Positions 1 through 5,806 of a stretch of 11,809 bases of DNA are shown one piece after another (position 1 is the stretch's first letter; every line of letters begins with the position of its first letter). A program made the translations under genes and the position numbers. Source of the stretch: JBKHBT01 sp046542255. Lineage in GTDB: Bacteria; UBP14; UBA6098; JBKHBT01. The stretch is from positions 1 to 11,809 of the forward strand of contig JBKHBT010000105.1 of assembly GCA_046542255.1 (NCBI GenBank), in the 5' to 3' direction. The notes under the pieces are model-generated. The model saw only the letters and a program-made list of their open reading frames with translations. It was not told the DNA's origin and made no database searches.

Positions 1-55
1 TGTCGAAGTGCGCTGTGCTGAGCCTGTCGAAGTGCGCTGTGCTGAGCCTGTCGAA
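1..55. repeat. 24-bp tandem repeat, two full units plus 7 bases
   Basis: Positions 1-24 and 25-48 are identical 24-base units, and 49-55 (TGTCGAA) begins a third. The unit contains the words GAGCCTGTCGAAG and GCGCTGTGCTGAG. There are no unique spacers between units, so it is a direct tandem array and not a CRISPR. The array touches the left edge, so its full length is unknown. From memory, the word CTTCGACAGGCTCAG (the reverse complement) is a common dispersed intergenic repeat in environmental bacterial genomes; that link is recollection, not something shown here. Confidence 0.9.
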
Positions 56-97
56 ATAGTTGATGAAAAAGTTTTACGGTTGCTTTAGCTATGGAAT

Positions 98-135
98 AGT
101 ATGACAATGCTTAAATATAAGAATTGTCTGATATA
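98..135. repeat. Dispersed hairpin repeat, copy A
   Basis: AGTATGACAATGC (98-110) and ATTGTCTGATATA (123-135) flank a 12-base centre. GACAAT pairs with ATTGTC to give a short stem. The same two 13-base arms occur at 5389-5401 and 5412-5424 around a different 10-base centre, so the arms are conserved while the loop is not. Both copies lie between genes. Confidence 0.7.
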
Positions 136-561
136 ATTCATACCAAATTAGATGAACATTTAGTCTCATCGGAAATGAAAAATGCAAAATATTACATGAA
201 GATAAAACATAGTCTTTTGCAATCACTGATACCAGGCAAGAGTGAAGTATCTTGTTTTTTATATAAAATTATAACCGAGGAAGATTATCTTCCCCGGATC
301 ATAAAGGGAGTTTAGAGAACATTGAAAAGTGAGACATATTTAATTAATAGAGGAGCGAGTTTATCTGGGAAACCTAATGCCAATTATTTCTCTCAACTTT
401 ATCTTTTTTTGCTTCTGATTTTTGTTTTCAAAATATCATTCCCAACCTGCCATACTAGTATCGGATTATATTAAAGAAAATTGAGGCTTTTTGATATTTA
501 TTTAAGATTAATTAGACGATTAGGATAGCAATCTATAAAGTCGTATTTTTGAAAATTAGCA
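136..561. other. Gene-poor stretch left of the operon
   Basis: I see no convincing gene here. A 63-codon plus-strand frame (124-315) opens with TTG inside the hairpin repeat, has no clear ribosome binding site and matches nothing I know. Positions 275-297 can fold as a hairpin: GGAAGA (279-284), loop TTA, TCTTCC (288-293), then one mismatch and a three-pair CCG/CGG base. There is no T-run on the plus strand, and on the minus strand it is followed only by an AT-rich stretch, 265 bases beyond the end of the FAD oxidoreductase gene. It is at best a weak terminator for the minus-strand operon. Confidence 0.4.
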
Positions 562-1650
562 TTACTTAGAAAGCTGTACTTTTTGAATTCCATTACGGAT
601 ATATTGACCAACCGGCCCGCTTCTTAACTCGTGAAGCTCTTGCCAGTATTTTTGGATTTGACCATCAAAATCTGTGGCTTTTATACCGGCGAACTCTGTT
701 GCGGCTTCGCCTGCAATGAAACCTTCTATCATAGCGCTGGATGCTTCTTCTATACCGGCTGAATCTCCAGCAACAAAAAGCCCGGGTTTTGTAGTCATCA
801 AATGCTTGTCTCGAACAGGAACATCACCAGAAAGTTCTCTTATGTATTTTATATCGCACCCTGTCTGATAGAAGAAGTCCGAAAGTGGAGCGAGTCCGAC
901 TGCAAGGCAAATTGTATCAACTTCGACTTCTCTTTTTGTTCCATGGATCACCTGCCAGTTTTCATCGATTTCTGCGATTATTGCAGCTTCGACAAAATCA
1001 TCACCAATAGCCTCGAGAATGGTATGCCTTGTATGTATTGGAATTCCCAGCCTACGAATCTTGGAAGCATGAACCCAATAACCTCCTACTCTATCCATCC
1101 CTTCGATAACCGCCTCTACATTTACACCTGCCTGAAGAAGTTGATATGATACAATAAGACCAATATTCCCGGCGCCAACCATAAGGACATTTTCACCGGG
1201 TTTCACGCCATGGACATTCATAAGGGTTTGCACAGCGCCGGCGCCATAAATCCCCGGCAAATCATTATTGGGAAATGGTATCATTTTCTCTCTTGCACCG
1301 GTGGCCACGATTATTGCTTTTGGGCGAAATTTATGCATTATCTCTTCTTTTTCAAGAGCGGTAACGACATTATCATCATAAATTCCCATTGCGGATGTTC
1401 TGGAATAGGATGTAAAAAGAGAATTATCTTGAATCTGATCCAGGAAGATTTTCGGGATATCAATACCTCTTACTCCGGCATATTCCATCTCGGAACCGAA
1501 AAATTTATGTGTCTGCTTAACAAGCTGGCCTCCCAGCTCGAGAGAATCATCGACAAGAACAGTTTTGGCGCCTTTTTTGATAGCAACTGTTGCGGCAGCG
1601 AGTCCAGCCGGGCCGCCTCCTATTATGAGAATATCTGTATCGACTATCAT
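562..1650 (-). CDS. FAD-dependent oxidoreductase, HcnB / sarcosine-oxidase-alpha type
   Basis: This 362-residue flavoprotein has the two-dinucleotide fold. The FAD-binding glycines are GGGPAG at 11-16, a second Rossmann motif GAGNIG for NAD(P) or a second cofactor is at 159-164, and the closing FAD motif FVAGD is at 292-296. ATGAREKMIPFPNND (117-130) is the hallmark of the family that includes hydrogen cyanide synthase HcnB, opine oxidase and the FAD subunits of proline or hydroxyproline dehydrogenases. There is no CxxC redox pair, so it is not a thioredoxin reductase. It ends soon after the FAD motif and lacks the C-terminal iron-sulfur (BFD-like) extension seen in longer relatives. The ATG at 1650 overlaps the stop of the [2Fe-2S] gene (ATGA) and follows AGGGGAG, so the two are translationally coupled partners. 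The substrate, probably an amino or imino acid, cannot be told from sequence. Confidence 0.88.
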   Translation of the reverse strand: MIVDTDILIIGGGPAGLAAATVAIKKGAKTVLVDDSLELGGQLVKQTHKFFGSEMEYAGVRGIDIPKIFLDQIQDNSLFTSYSRTSAMGIYDDNVVTALEKEEIMHKFRPKAIIVATGAREKMIPFPNNDLPGIYGAGAVQTLMNVHGVKPGENVLMVGAGNIGLIVSYQLLQAGVNVEAVIEGMDRVGGYWVHASKIRRLGIPIHTRHTILEAIGDDFVEAAIIAEIDENWQVIHGTKREVEVDTICLAVGLAPLSDFFYQTGCDIKYIRELSGDVPVRDKHLMTTKPGLFVAGDSAGIEEASSAMIEGFIAGEAATEFAGIKATDFDGQIQKYWQELHELRSGPVGQYIRNGIQKVQLSK

Positions 1651-1952
1651 TTCAGCTCCCCTTTGCCAATCTGCTTTTCGACTGTCATACCTTCCTTAAG
1701 TGGAGTAATGCATGTCATCGTATTCGGGCGGCCATCTACTACCATAAAGCAGGATGAACAATGGCCAATAGCACAGAAAAAACCTCTGGCTCTATCGTGT
1801 CTGAGGCTTTTGCGATAAACCTTGATTCCATTATCATGCAAAGCTGCTGCAATAGGTTCGCCTTCGAAACCTTCTAAGATTTTGCCTTCATAGGTGAACT
1901 TTACTTTTTTGCCATGTTTGAATTCCAAAATTGGATGGTCTTTTATTCTCAT
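1647..1952 (-). CDS. (2Fe-2S)-binding protein, HcnA-type
   Basis: This 101-residue protein is a small ferredoxin-like subunit (Fer2_4 family). The cluster ligands are visible as C60-x4-C65-x2-C68 and C81, in the order CAIGHCSSC then TC. The motif VVDGRPNTMTC is typical of the N-terminal domain of sarcosine oxidase alpha and of HcnA. In this family the small subunit carries electrons from the flavoprotein to an acceptor, and here the flavoprotein gene follows with a 4-base overlap. The start ATG at 1952 has AAGGAA about seven bases upstream. It lies 26 bases after the nucleotidyltransferase stop, so it probably shares that transcript. The third subunit of three-component enzymes (HcnC-like) is not in the window. 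Confidence 0.88.
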   Translation of the reverse strand: MRIKDHPILEFKHGKKVKFTYEGKILEGFEGEPIAAALHDNGIKVYRKSLRHDRARGFFCAIGHCSSCFMVVDGRPNTMTCITPLKEGMTVEKQIGKGELK

Positions 1953-1978
1953 AATAATTCCTTATCACATACAGCAAA

Positions 1979-2716
1979 TTAATTTTTATTAAGAAATTCT
2001 TCCAAATTTTCCAGGTCATCTGGCCTATTGACACCGAAAAGCAGCTCTGGTTTGCCTTCATAAAGATATGCGCCAACCCTTTCGCCATTTTTTTTAAGAA
2101 GTTCGATAATATCGGTGAGGTAAAATTCGCCCTGTGCATTCTCTGCATCTATTGTGTCGATATTATCGCGAAGCGCTTTCATCGTAAAGACATACATGCC
2201 AGAATTGATCTCGTCGATTTGCAAATTTTCTTCTGAAGCATCGGCAGCTTCGACTATTTTCTCGAGCATATTATTATCATCACGCACGATCCTGCCATAT
2301 TTTGCTGGATCTTCGAGCTTTACAGTCAAAACAGTTGCCTGCATCTTATTGAGCCTGTGATATGACAAAATCTTTTCCAGAGTTTCCAGAGGAATAAGAG
2401 GCACATCGCCGCATAAAACCATCACATCGCCATCGAAATTATCTAATTCTGGTAAAGCGCATCTAACCGCATCTGCTGTTCCGAGTAGTTTTTTCTGTTC
2501 GGCAAAATCCATTTCGTCATTCCCGATATGTTCGATAACCCTTTCTTTCATGAAACCAACAACAGCGATTTTCTTCTCGGGATTAAGTTTATCGACAGTT
2601 TCGATTACATAATCGATTAGGGCTTTATCTTTGAGCTGGGCCAGTACTTTGGGGAATTTTCCGCCCATTCTGCTACCTTTTCCGGCTGCGAGTATTATTG
2701 CTGCGAGATTTTTCAT
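1979..2716 (-). CDS. Stand-alone GlmU-type nucleotidyltransferase
   Basis: The 245-residue protein is a sugar-phosphate nucleotidyltransferase most like the uridyltransferase half of GlmU, which makes UDP-GlcNAc from GlcNAc-1-phosphate and UTP. Visible motifs are LAAGKGSRM (9-17), K23 in FPKVL, Q74, G79-T80, the metal ligand D104 in LCGDVPLI, YGRIV (140-144), E156, N171 in EINSG and the second metal ligand N230 in GVNRPDD. All positions known to be needed in GlmU are present, so it should be active. It lacks the left-handed beta-helix acetyltransferase domain that brings GlmU to about 455 residues; that function must sit elsewhere, or the substrate differs. The ATG (2714-2716) overlaps the panD stop, so translation is probably coupled. 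Confidence 0.85.
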   Translation of the reverse strand: MKNLAAIILAAGKGSRMGGKFPKVLAQLKDKALIDYVIETVDKLNPEKKIAVVGFMKERVIEHIGNDEMDFAEQKKLLGTADAVRCALPELDNFDGDVMVLCGDVPLIPLETLEKILSYHRLNKMQATVLTVKLEDPAKYGRIVRDDNNMLEKIVEAADASEENLQIDEINSGMYVFTMKALRDNIDTIDAENAQGEFYLTDIIELLKKNGERVGAYLYEGKPELLFGVNRPDDLENLEEFLNKN

Positions 2717-3069
2717 TTGGACTCTTTAATATTATTATCATCGTCCATCATAACGATGGTCGGCTTGTGGTTGCGTGCTTCTTCTTCGGTCATTTGGGCA
2801 TAGGCAATGACAATGATTCTATCGCCTATTTCCCCTTTCCTTGCAGCAGGGCCGGCGAGAGCAAATGTCTTGCTACCTCTTTTCCCGGGCAATGTATATG
2901 TAATAAATCTTGCTCCGGTATTGAAATTTAGTACCTGGACCTGCTGATATGCTCCAATTCCGGCTTTATCGAGAATATCCATATCGACCTCGATGCTACC
3001 ATCATAGTGGAGTTTCTTACCTGTGATTTTTGCGCCGTGTATTTTTGCTTTCAAATATATCGAATTCAT
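2713..3069 (-). CDS. panD: Aspartate 1-decarboxylase (pyruvoyl enzyme)
   Basis: The 118-residue protein makes beta-alanine from L-aspartate for pantothenate and coenzyme A synthesis. It is a proenzyme that cleaves itself between G24 and S25; these occur at exactly the expected positions in HYDGSIEVDMD, and S25 becomes the pyruvoyl group. R54 (substrate carboxylate) and Y58 (proton donor) are in GARFITY at the E. coli numbering. One oddity: E. coli N72 in the NGAAA loop is alanine here (LAGPAAR, A72). The ATG has GGAG five bases upstream. No panB or panC lies nearby. The gene is 54 bases downstream of the mcsB-like gene and overlaps the next gene by four bases. Confidence 0.95.
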   Translation of the reverse strand: MNSIYLKAKIHGAKITGKKLHYDGSIEVDMDILDKAGIGAYQQVQVLNFNTGARFITYTLPGKRGSKTFALAGPAARKGEIGDRIIVIAYAQMTEEEARNHKPTIVMMDDDNNIKESK

Positions 3070-3123
3070 CTTGACTCCGGTTTTCTATTAATTGTCAACA
3101 AACAAGTTGTAATTTATTATAAA

Positions 3124-4161
3124 TTAGATATTTTGCAAGAGATTTTGAAGGGTTTTGGCTCGAATTTGCTTTATCAAATCACTATCTTTATTAGGATAAT
3201 TAACATCGATGTAATTCGAGCTAAGAGAAAAAGCAGCCTGAATGACTTCGTCCATAGAGATAGGCAGGATACCAAGTTCTATACCCAGCATAATGGAAAA
3301 AAGCATCTTCCCAAAATAATTATTGCTAATTCTTTTGGAATATTTCAGCATCCCGACAGTCTGCATAATCTTCTCTTCCAAAGAATCCCTGGATTCTTCG
3401 AAAACAATGGCTCGATATTCTCTTTCCATCTCGACTATTTCATTTTTAGCTTTCTCCATTTGCTCGATCAGGCTTTCTATATTCATACCGAATGTATGCA
3501 TATTGTTAAGGCAAAAAATACCTGTGCCAAATAGATTATCCTCCCCAAAAGAATGTGGTAATATATCGAGATCATTTTCTTCGGCAAAATCGCGCAATTC
3601 CGAAAATTTTCCAAGAAGTAGAAAACCTGGCAGACGCAGGTATAGACTTATCTTGAGGCCTGTTCCACATTCTTCGAGAAGCGGCGTTAGGTAGCCGAAA
3701 TCATCTAAAAAGGCATATGGAAAATCTTGGCCTATCTCTTCCGCCTGCAAAATTTCTGCATCTATTTTATCGCGGCTAATATTGCCACCCTCGATTGAAA
3801 AGAAAACAAGATGGCTTGTTGAATTGATATCTATACCATAATCTTGCAGCTGGCTAACTATAACGCCGGATGAGAATGGATTAGATACCATATAGGTATC
3901 TATTAAAAACCGGTCTCGAAGCAATTTTCTATATTCGAAATCAGTTTCGGCTAATTCAATGAAATCACCGCCGAAAAAAACTTCTCTAACTGTATCAGAG
4001 AGCATTTTATATATCTTCTGATTTTGCTCTGCATTCGATGCAATTGGGAATCTGTATCCTGAAATATTACGTGAAAGCCTGGTAGTATTCCATAGTATTA
4101 CATCATCGCATGAAACCCATTCTGGCCAGGGTTGAATTATATCTTTATTTTTTGTCAACAC
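3124..4161 (-). CDS. mcsB: McsB-like protein (ATP:guanido phosphotransferase fold), probably inactive
   Basis: The 345-residue protein aligns end to end with protein arginine kinase McsB, which phosphorylates arginines to mark proteins for ClpCP. Shared landmarks are RLSRN (28-32), FGYLT (155-159), GTGLK (166-170), SFGE (204-207) and the GIELGIL region (293-299). The active site is badly eroded compared with my recollection of B. subtilis McsB: SSRIR is NTTR (first Arg is T26), NEEDHIR is IEGGNIS (123-129, catalytic Glu replaced by Gly), GTGLR has K170, and the RG before YGE is P202-H203. The pArg-sensing RDxxRA motif is SDLIKQ (327-332). It is therefore probably a pseudokinase or an enzyme with changed chemistry. 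The frame can open at GTG 4161 (only two bases after AGGAG) or, with better spacing, at TTG 4158. McsA is encoded just upstream. Confidence 0.85.
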   Translation of the reverse strand: MLTKNKDIIQPWPEWVSCDDVILWNTTRLSRNISGYRFPIASNAEQNQKIYKMLSDTVREVFFGGDFIELAETDFEYRKLLRDRFLIDTYMVSNPFSSGVIVSQLQDYGIDINSTSHLVFFSIEGGNISRDKIDAEILQAEEIGQDFPYAFLDDFGYLTPLLEECGTGLKISLYLRLPGFLLLGKFSELRDFAEENDLDILPHSFGEDNLFGTGIFCLNNMHTFGMNIESLIEQMEKAKNEIVEMEREYRAIVFEESRDSLEEKIMQTVGMLKYSKRISNNYFGKMLFSIMLGIELGILPISMDEVIQAAFSLSSNYIDVNYPNKDSDLIKQIRAKTLQNLLQNI

Positions 4162-4171
4162 ATCTCCTGTT

Positions 4172-4636
4172 TCATTCGTAAAATGCTATCTTGTCTCGCA
4201 GTCTCGCAGCGACTTCGAAATCTTCGCGAACGACTGCTTCTTTTAGCCTGAGCTTGAGCCTGGAAAGCCGAATCTCATCATCATTTCGATTTTCAAGTAA
4301 TTTCTGGCGATTCCTGTTAGTACCTTGAATAAGCGGTAAAACATCTTCGAGTTTTTCTGCCATATATTCATAACACTTCTCACACCCTAAATATCCCAGC
4401 TCCATAACATCGGCCCAGCTCATGCCACAATTCGAACAATGAATCGCCTTATATTCTTCACGCCCAGCCTGCAATATTTCTTCCGGGCTAATGCGCATAG
4501 CGCCCATCTGTTCTTCGGCCAGGGTTTTATTCATGCAGCTATCGCAAAGCATCACTTTCTGGGTTTTGCCATCTATCACTTTCACGATATTGATTACATT
4601 CTTCTCACTGCCACATCTTGAACATTTATTAGGCAT
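4172..4636 (-). CDS. mcsA: McsA, zinc-finger and UVR-motif partner of McsB
   Basis: This 154-residue protein has the full McsA plan. There are four CxxC motifs, C5-C8, C31-C34, C67-C70 and C85-C88, which form two zinc fingers. A C-terminal UVR motif follows, recognisable in KEAVVREDFEVAARLRDKI. In Firmicutes McsA binds and activates the arginine kinase McsB and helps control CtsR and ClpC. No ctsR or clpC gene is in this window. The ATG at 4636 is chosen over an upstream in-frame GTG (4651) because it starts MPNKCSRC, as in the family, and has GGAG about nine bases upstream. It overlaps the end of lolD by eight bases, and the mcsB-like gene starts 10 bases after its stop. McsA looks intact although its usual partner does not. 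Confidence 0.92.
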   Translation of the reverse strand: MPNKCSRCGSEKNVINIVKVIDGKTQKVMLCDSCMNKTLAEEQMGAMRISPEEILQAGREEYKAIHCSNCGMSWADVMELGYLGCEKCYEYMAEKLEDVLPLIQGTNRNRQKLLENRNDDEIRLSRLKLRLKEAVVREDFEVAARLRDKIAFYE

Positions 4637-5297
4637 TTTTAAGCACTCCACCTTCTATTTGATAAATCTTATCAGCTTTTTTTGCAACTCTCAAGTCATG
4701 TGTAGCCATGATAATTGCAAGGTCGTATCTTTTTCTTATAGTATCGATGTATTCCATCAATCTTTCTGTATTTCCGATATCGAGGTTTCCGGTAGGTTCA
4801 TCTGCGATTAGGATATCCGGGTCATTTATTAGAGCTCTCGCAAGAGCCACTCTCTGGGATTCCCCCCCCGATAACTGTGAAGGATATGACTCTGCTCGAT
4901 TCGACATACCGATACTATCAAGAATCTCGAGAGCTGCTGCTCGGGATGAATCATGAGAATGGCCTCGTGCAATCATCGGCAATGCGACATTTTCCAGAGT
5001 CGAAAAATCATCCAATAGATGATGCCGCTGAAAAAGATAGCCAATTTTATTAAGCCGAATCTCTGTTTCTTTTGTTTCGTCTATTTTCAAAGAATTATAT
5101 CCGGCAAATTCGACAGAGCCGGAACTGGGCTTGTCTAAAAATCCCAAAAGATGCAATAATGTGGATTTTCCTGCGCCGGATTCACCCATTATCACGATAT
5201 AATCACCGCTTTCGACATCTATATCGATACCTTTGAGAACTTTAAGTGTCTGTGTCGGTGTTTGGTAAACTTTATGTAATTTCTCTGCTCTAAGCAC
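4629..5297 (-). CDS. lolD: ABC transporter ATP-binding protein, LolD / MacB type
   Basis: The 222-residue ATPase belongs to the LolD/MacB/FtsE group. Walker A is GESGAGKST (38-46), the Q-loop glutamine is Q90, the signature is LSGGESQRVALARAL (142-156), Walker B is ILIADEPT (162-169) and the switch histidine is H200 in ATHD. LolD drives release of lipoproteins from the inner membrane with LolC/LolE permeases; no permease gene is in this window, so the export substrate is inferred from family likeness only. I chose GTG 5297 because AGGAAGG (5304-5310) sits six bases upstream and the protein then begins at the family's usual LRAEKLHKVY; an ATG at 5321 is also in frame. It is the first gene of the seven-gene operon. 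Confidence 0.85.
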   Translation of the reverse strand: MLRAEKLHKVYQTPTQTLKVLKGIDIDVESGDYIVIMGESGAGKSTLLHLLGFLDKPSSGSVEFAGYNSLKIDETKETEIRLNKIGYLFQRHHLLDDFSTLENVALPMIARGHSHDSSRAAALEILDSIGMSNRAESYPSQLSGGESQRVALARALINDPDILIADEPTGNLDIGNTERLMEYIDTIRKRYDLAIIMATHDLRVAKKADKIYQIEGGVLKNA

Positions 5298-5564
5298 TCT
5301 AAACCTTCCTTGCAAAGCCACATATTAATAAATATACATAACACATAATATGTATAATACAACGGCTTTACTGATGTTTTTGCCGAGAAGTATGACAATG
5401 CGGAACAGCGCATTGTCTGATATACATTTTCAAAAAATCTCAATATAGCTATAAACGCTTGATATAAGCCAAACATCCAAAATTATCACCTATTTATAAG
5501 ATACCAACTTGGCAGTAAAGGTCAACAATTTTTTATATTTTTCGTTTTCACCAGAAAACAAAAA
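5298..5564. other. Intergenic region upstream of lolD
   Basis: This stretch lies between the minus-strand tRNA gene and lolD. It contains copy B of the hairpin repeat, AT-rich runs such as GTATTATACATATTATG on the minus strand that could hold a -10 element, and a run of six T just after the tRNA on the minus strand. Immediately past that run GTTTTC and GAAAAC can pair around TGGT, but no T-run follows. I could not find a well-spaced -35/-10 pair for the lolD operon. Confidence 0.4.
5389..5424. repeat. Dispersed hairpin repeat, copy B
   Basis: The arms AGTATGACAATGC (5389-5401) and ATTGTCTGATATA (5412-5424) match copy A at 98-135 exactly, 13 of 13 bases each. Here the hairpin is stronger: GACAATGCG (5394-5402) pairs perfectly with CGCATTGTC (5409-5417) around the loop GAACAG. 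It sits about 100 bases upstream of lolD on the minus strand. It may be a small mobile or REP-like element, or a regulatory RNA hairpin in the lolD leader. Confidence 0.75.
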
Positions 5565-5637
5565 AGCCACCTATCAGATTTGAACTGATGACCTGCTCAT
5601 TACGAGTGAGCTGCTCTACCAACTGAGCTAAGGTGGC
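5565..5637 (-). tRNA. tRNA-Thr (anticodon CGT)
   Basis: On the minus strand the 73 bases fold as a standard cloverleaf. The acceptor GCCACCT pairs with AGGTGGC, the D-arm is GCTC/GAGC around AGTTGGTA, the anticodon stem is GCTCA/TGAGC with loop CTCGTAA, and the T-arm is ATCAG/CTGAT around TTCAAAT. The anticodon CGT (5602-5604) reads ACG threonine codons. The discriminator base is T and CCA is not encoded, so it must be added by the CCA-adding enzyme. Six T follow the acceptor stem and may help end transcription. Confidence 0.97.
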
Positions 5638-5649
5638 TTGTAACGGGCT

Positions 5650-5679
5650 ATAATAAAATAAATTCTCTGAATAAGTCAA
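5650..5679 (-). promoter_or_regulatory. Promoter of tRNA-Thr
   Basis: On the minus strand TTGACT (5679-5674) and TATTAT (5655-5650) are separated by 18 bases. Transcription would begin around 5643, leaving a leader of only about six bases before the tRNA 5' end at 5637, as is usual for tRNA genes. This is the best promoter in the window and follows the sigma70 pattern. Confidence 0.65.
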
Positions 5680-5753
5680 GTAATTTGGCATCGATTATAA
5701 TAAATTTGCTTCTCCACTTGTTTGAATAAATCAACTGCAAAATCATAAATGGC

Positions 5754-5781
5754 TTGACTTTGTGGCATGTATTATTAATTT
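5754..5781 (+). promoter_or_regulatory. Possible ffh promoter
   Basis: TTGACT (5754-5759) matches the -35 word of the divergent tRNA promoter. TAATTT (5776-5781) lies 16 bases further on and is a fair -10. The start of transcription would be near 5788, about 20 bases before the ffh ATG. The -10 match is only partial. Confidence 0.4.
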
Positions 5782-5806
5782 AAATAAAAATAACGATTGG
5801 AAAATT

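Noticed and set aside
1..55. Left-edge repeats as a CRISPR array
   Set aside because: The units are directly adjacent with no unique spacers, and the unit itself recurs unchanged.
124..315. 63-codon plus-strand frame as a small gene
   Set aside because: It starts with TTG inside the hairpin repeat, has no clear ribosome binding site, and its product looks like no family I know.
562..1650. Thioredoxin reductase or dihydrolipoamide dehydrogenase
   Set aside because: No redox-active CxxC or CxxxxC pair is present, and the ATGAREKMIPFPNND block plus the adjacent [2Fe-2S] gene point to the HcnB family.
1210..1818. 202-codon plus-strand frame
   Set aside because: It lies opposite the FAD and [2Fe-2S] genes, whose motifs are unambiguous; its product has no recognisable domain.
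3007..3534. 175-codon plus-strand frame
   Set aside because: It is the reverse side of the panD and mcsB-like genes and shows no motif or ribosome binding site.
5565..5565. T at the tRNA discriminator position as an anomaly
   Set aside because: Bacterial threonine tRNAs are known with either A or T here, so it is not unusual.
5638..5806. SRP RNA gene next to ffh
   Set aside because: The gap is filled by two divergent promoter candidates and AT-rich DNA; the conserved SRP RNA hairpin with its GGAA-type tetraloop region was not seen.
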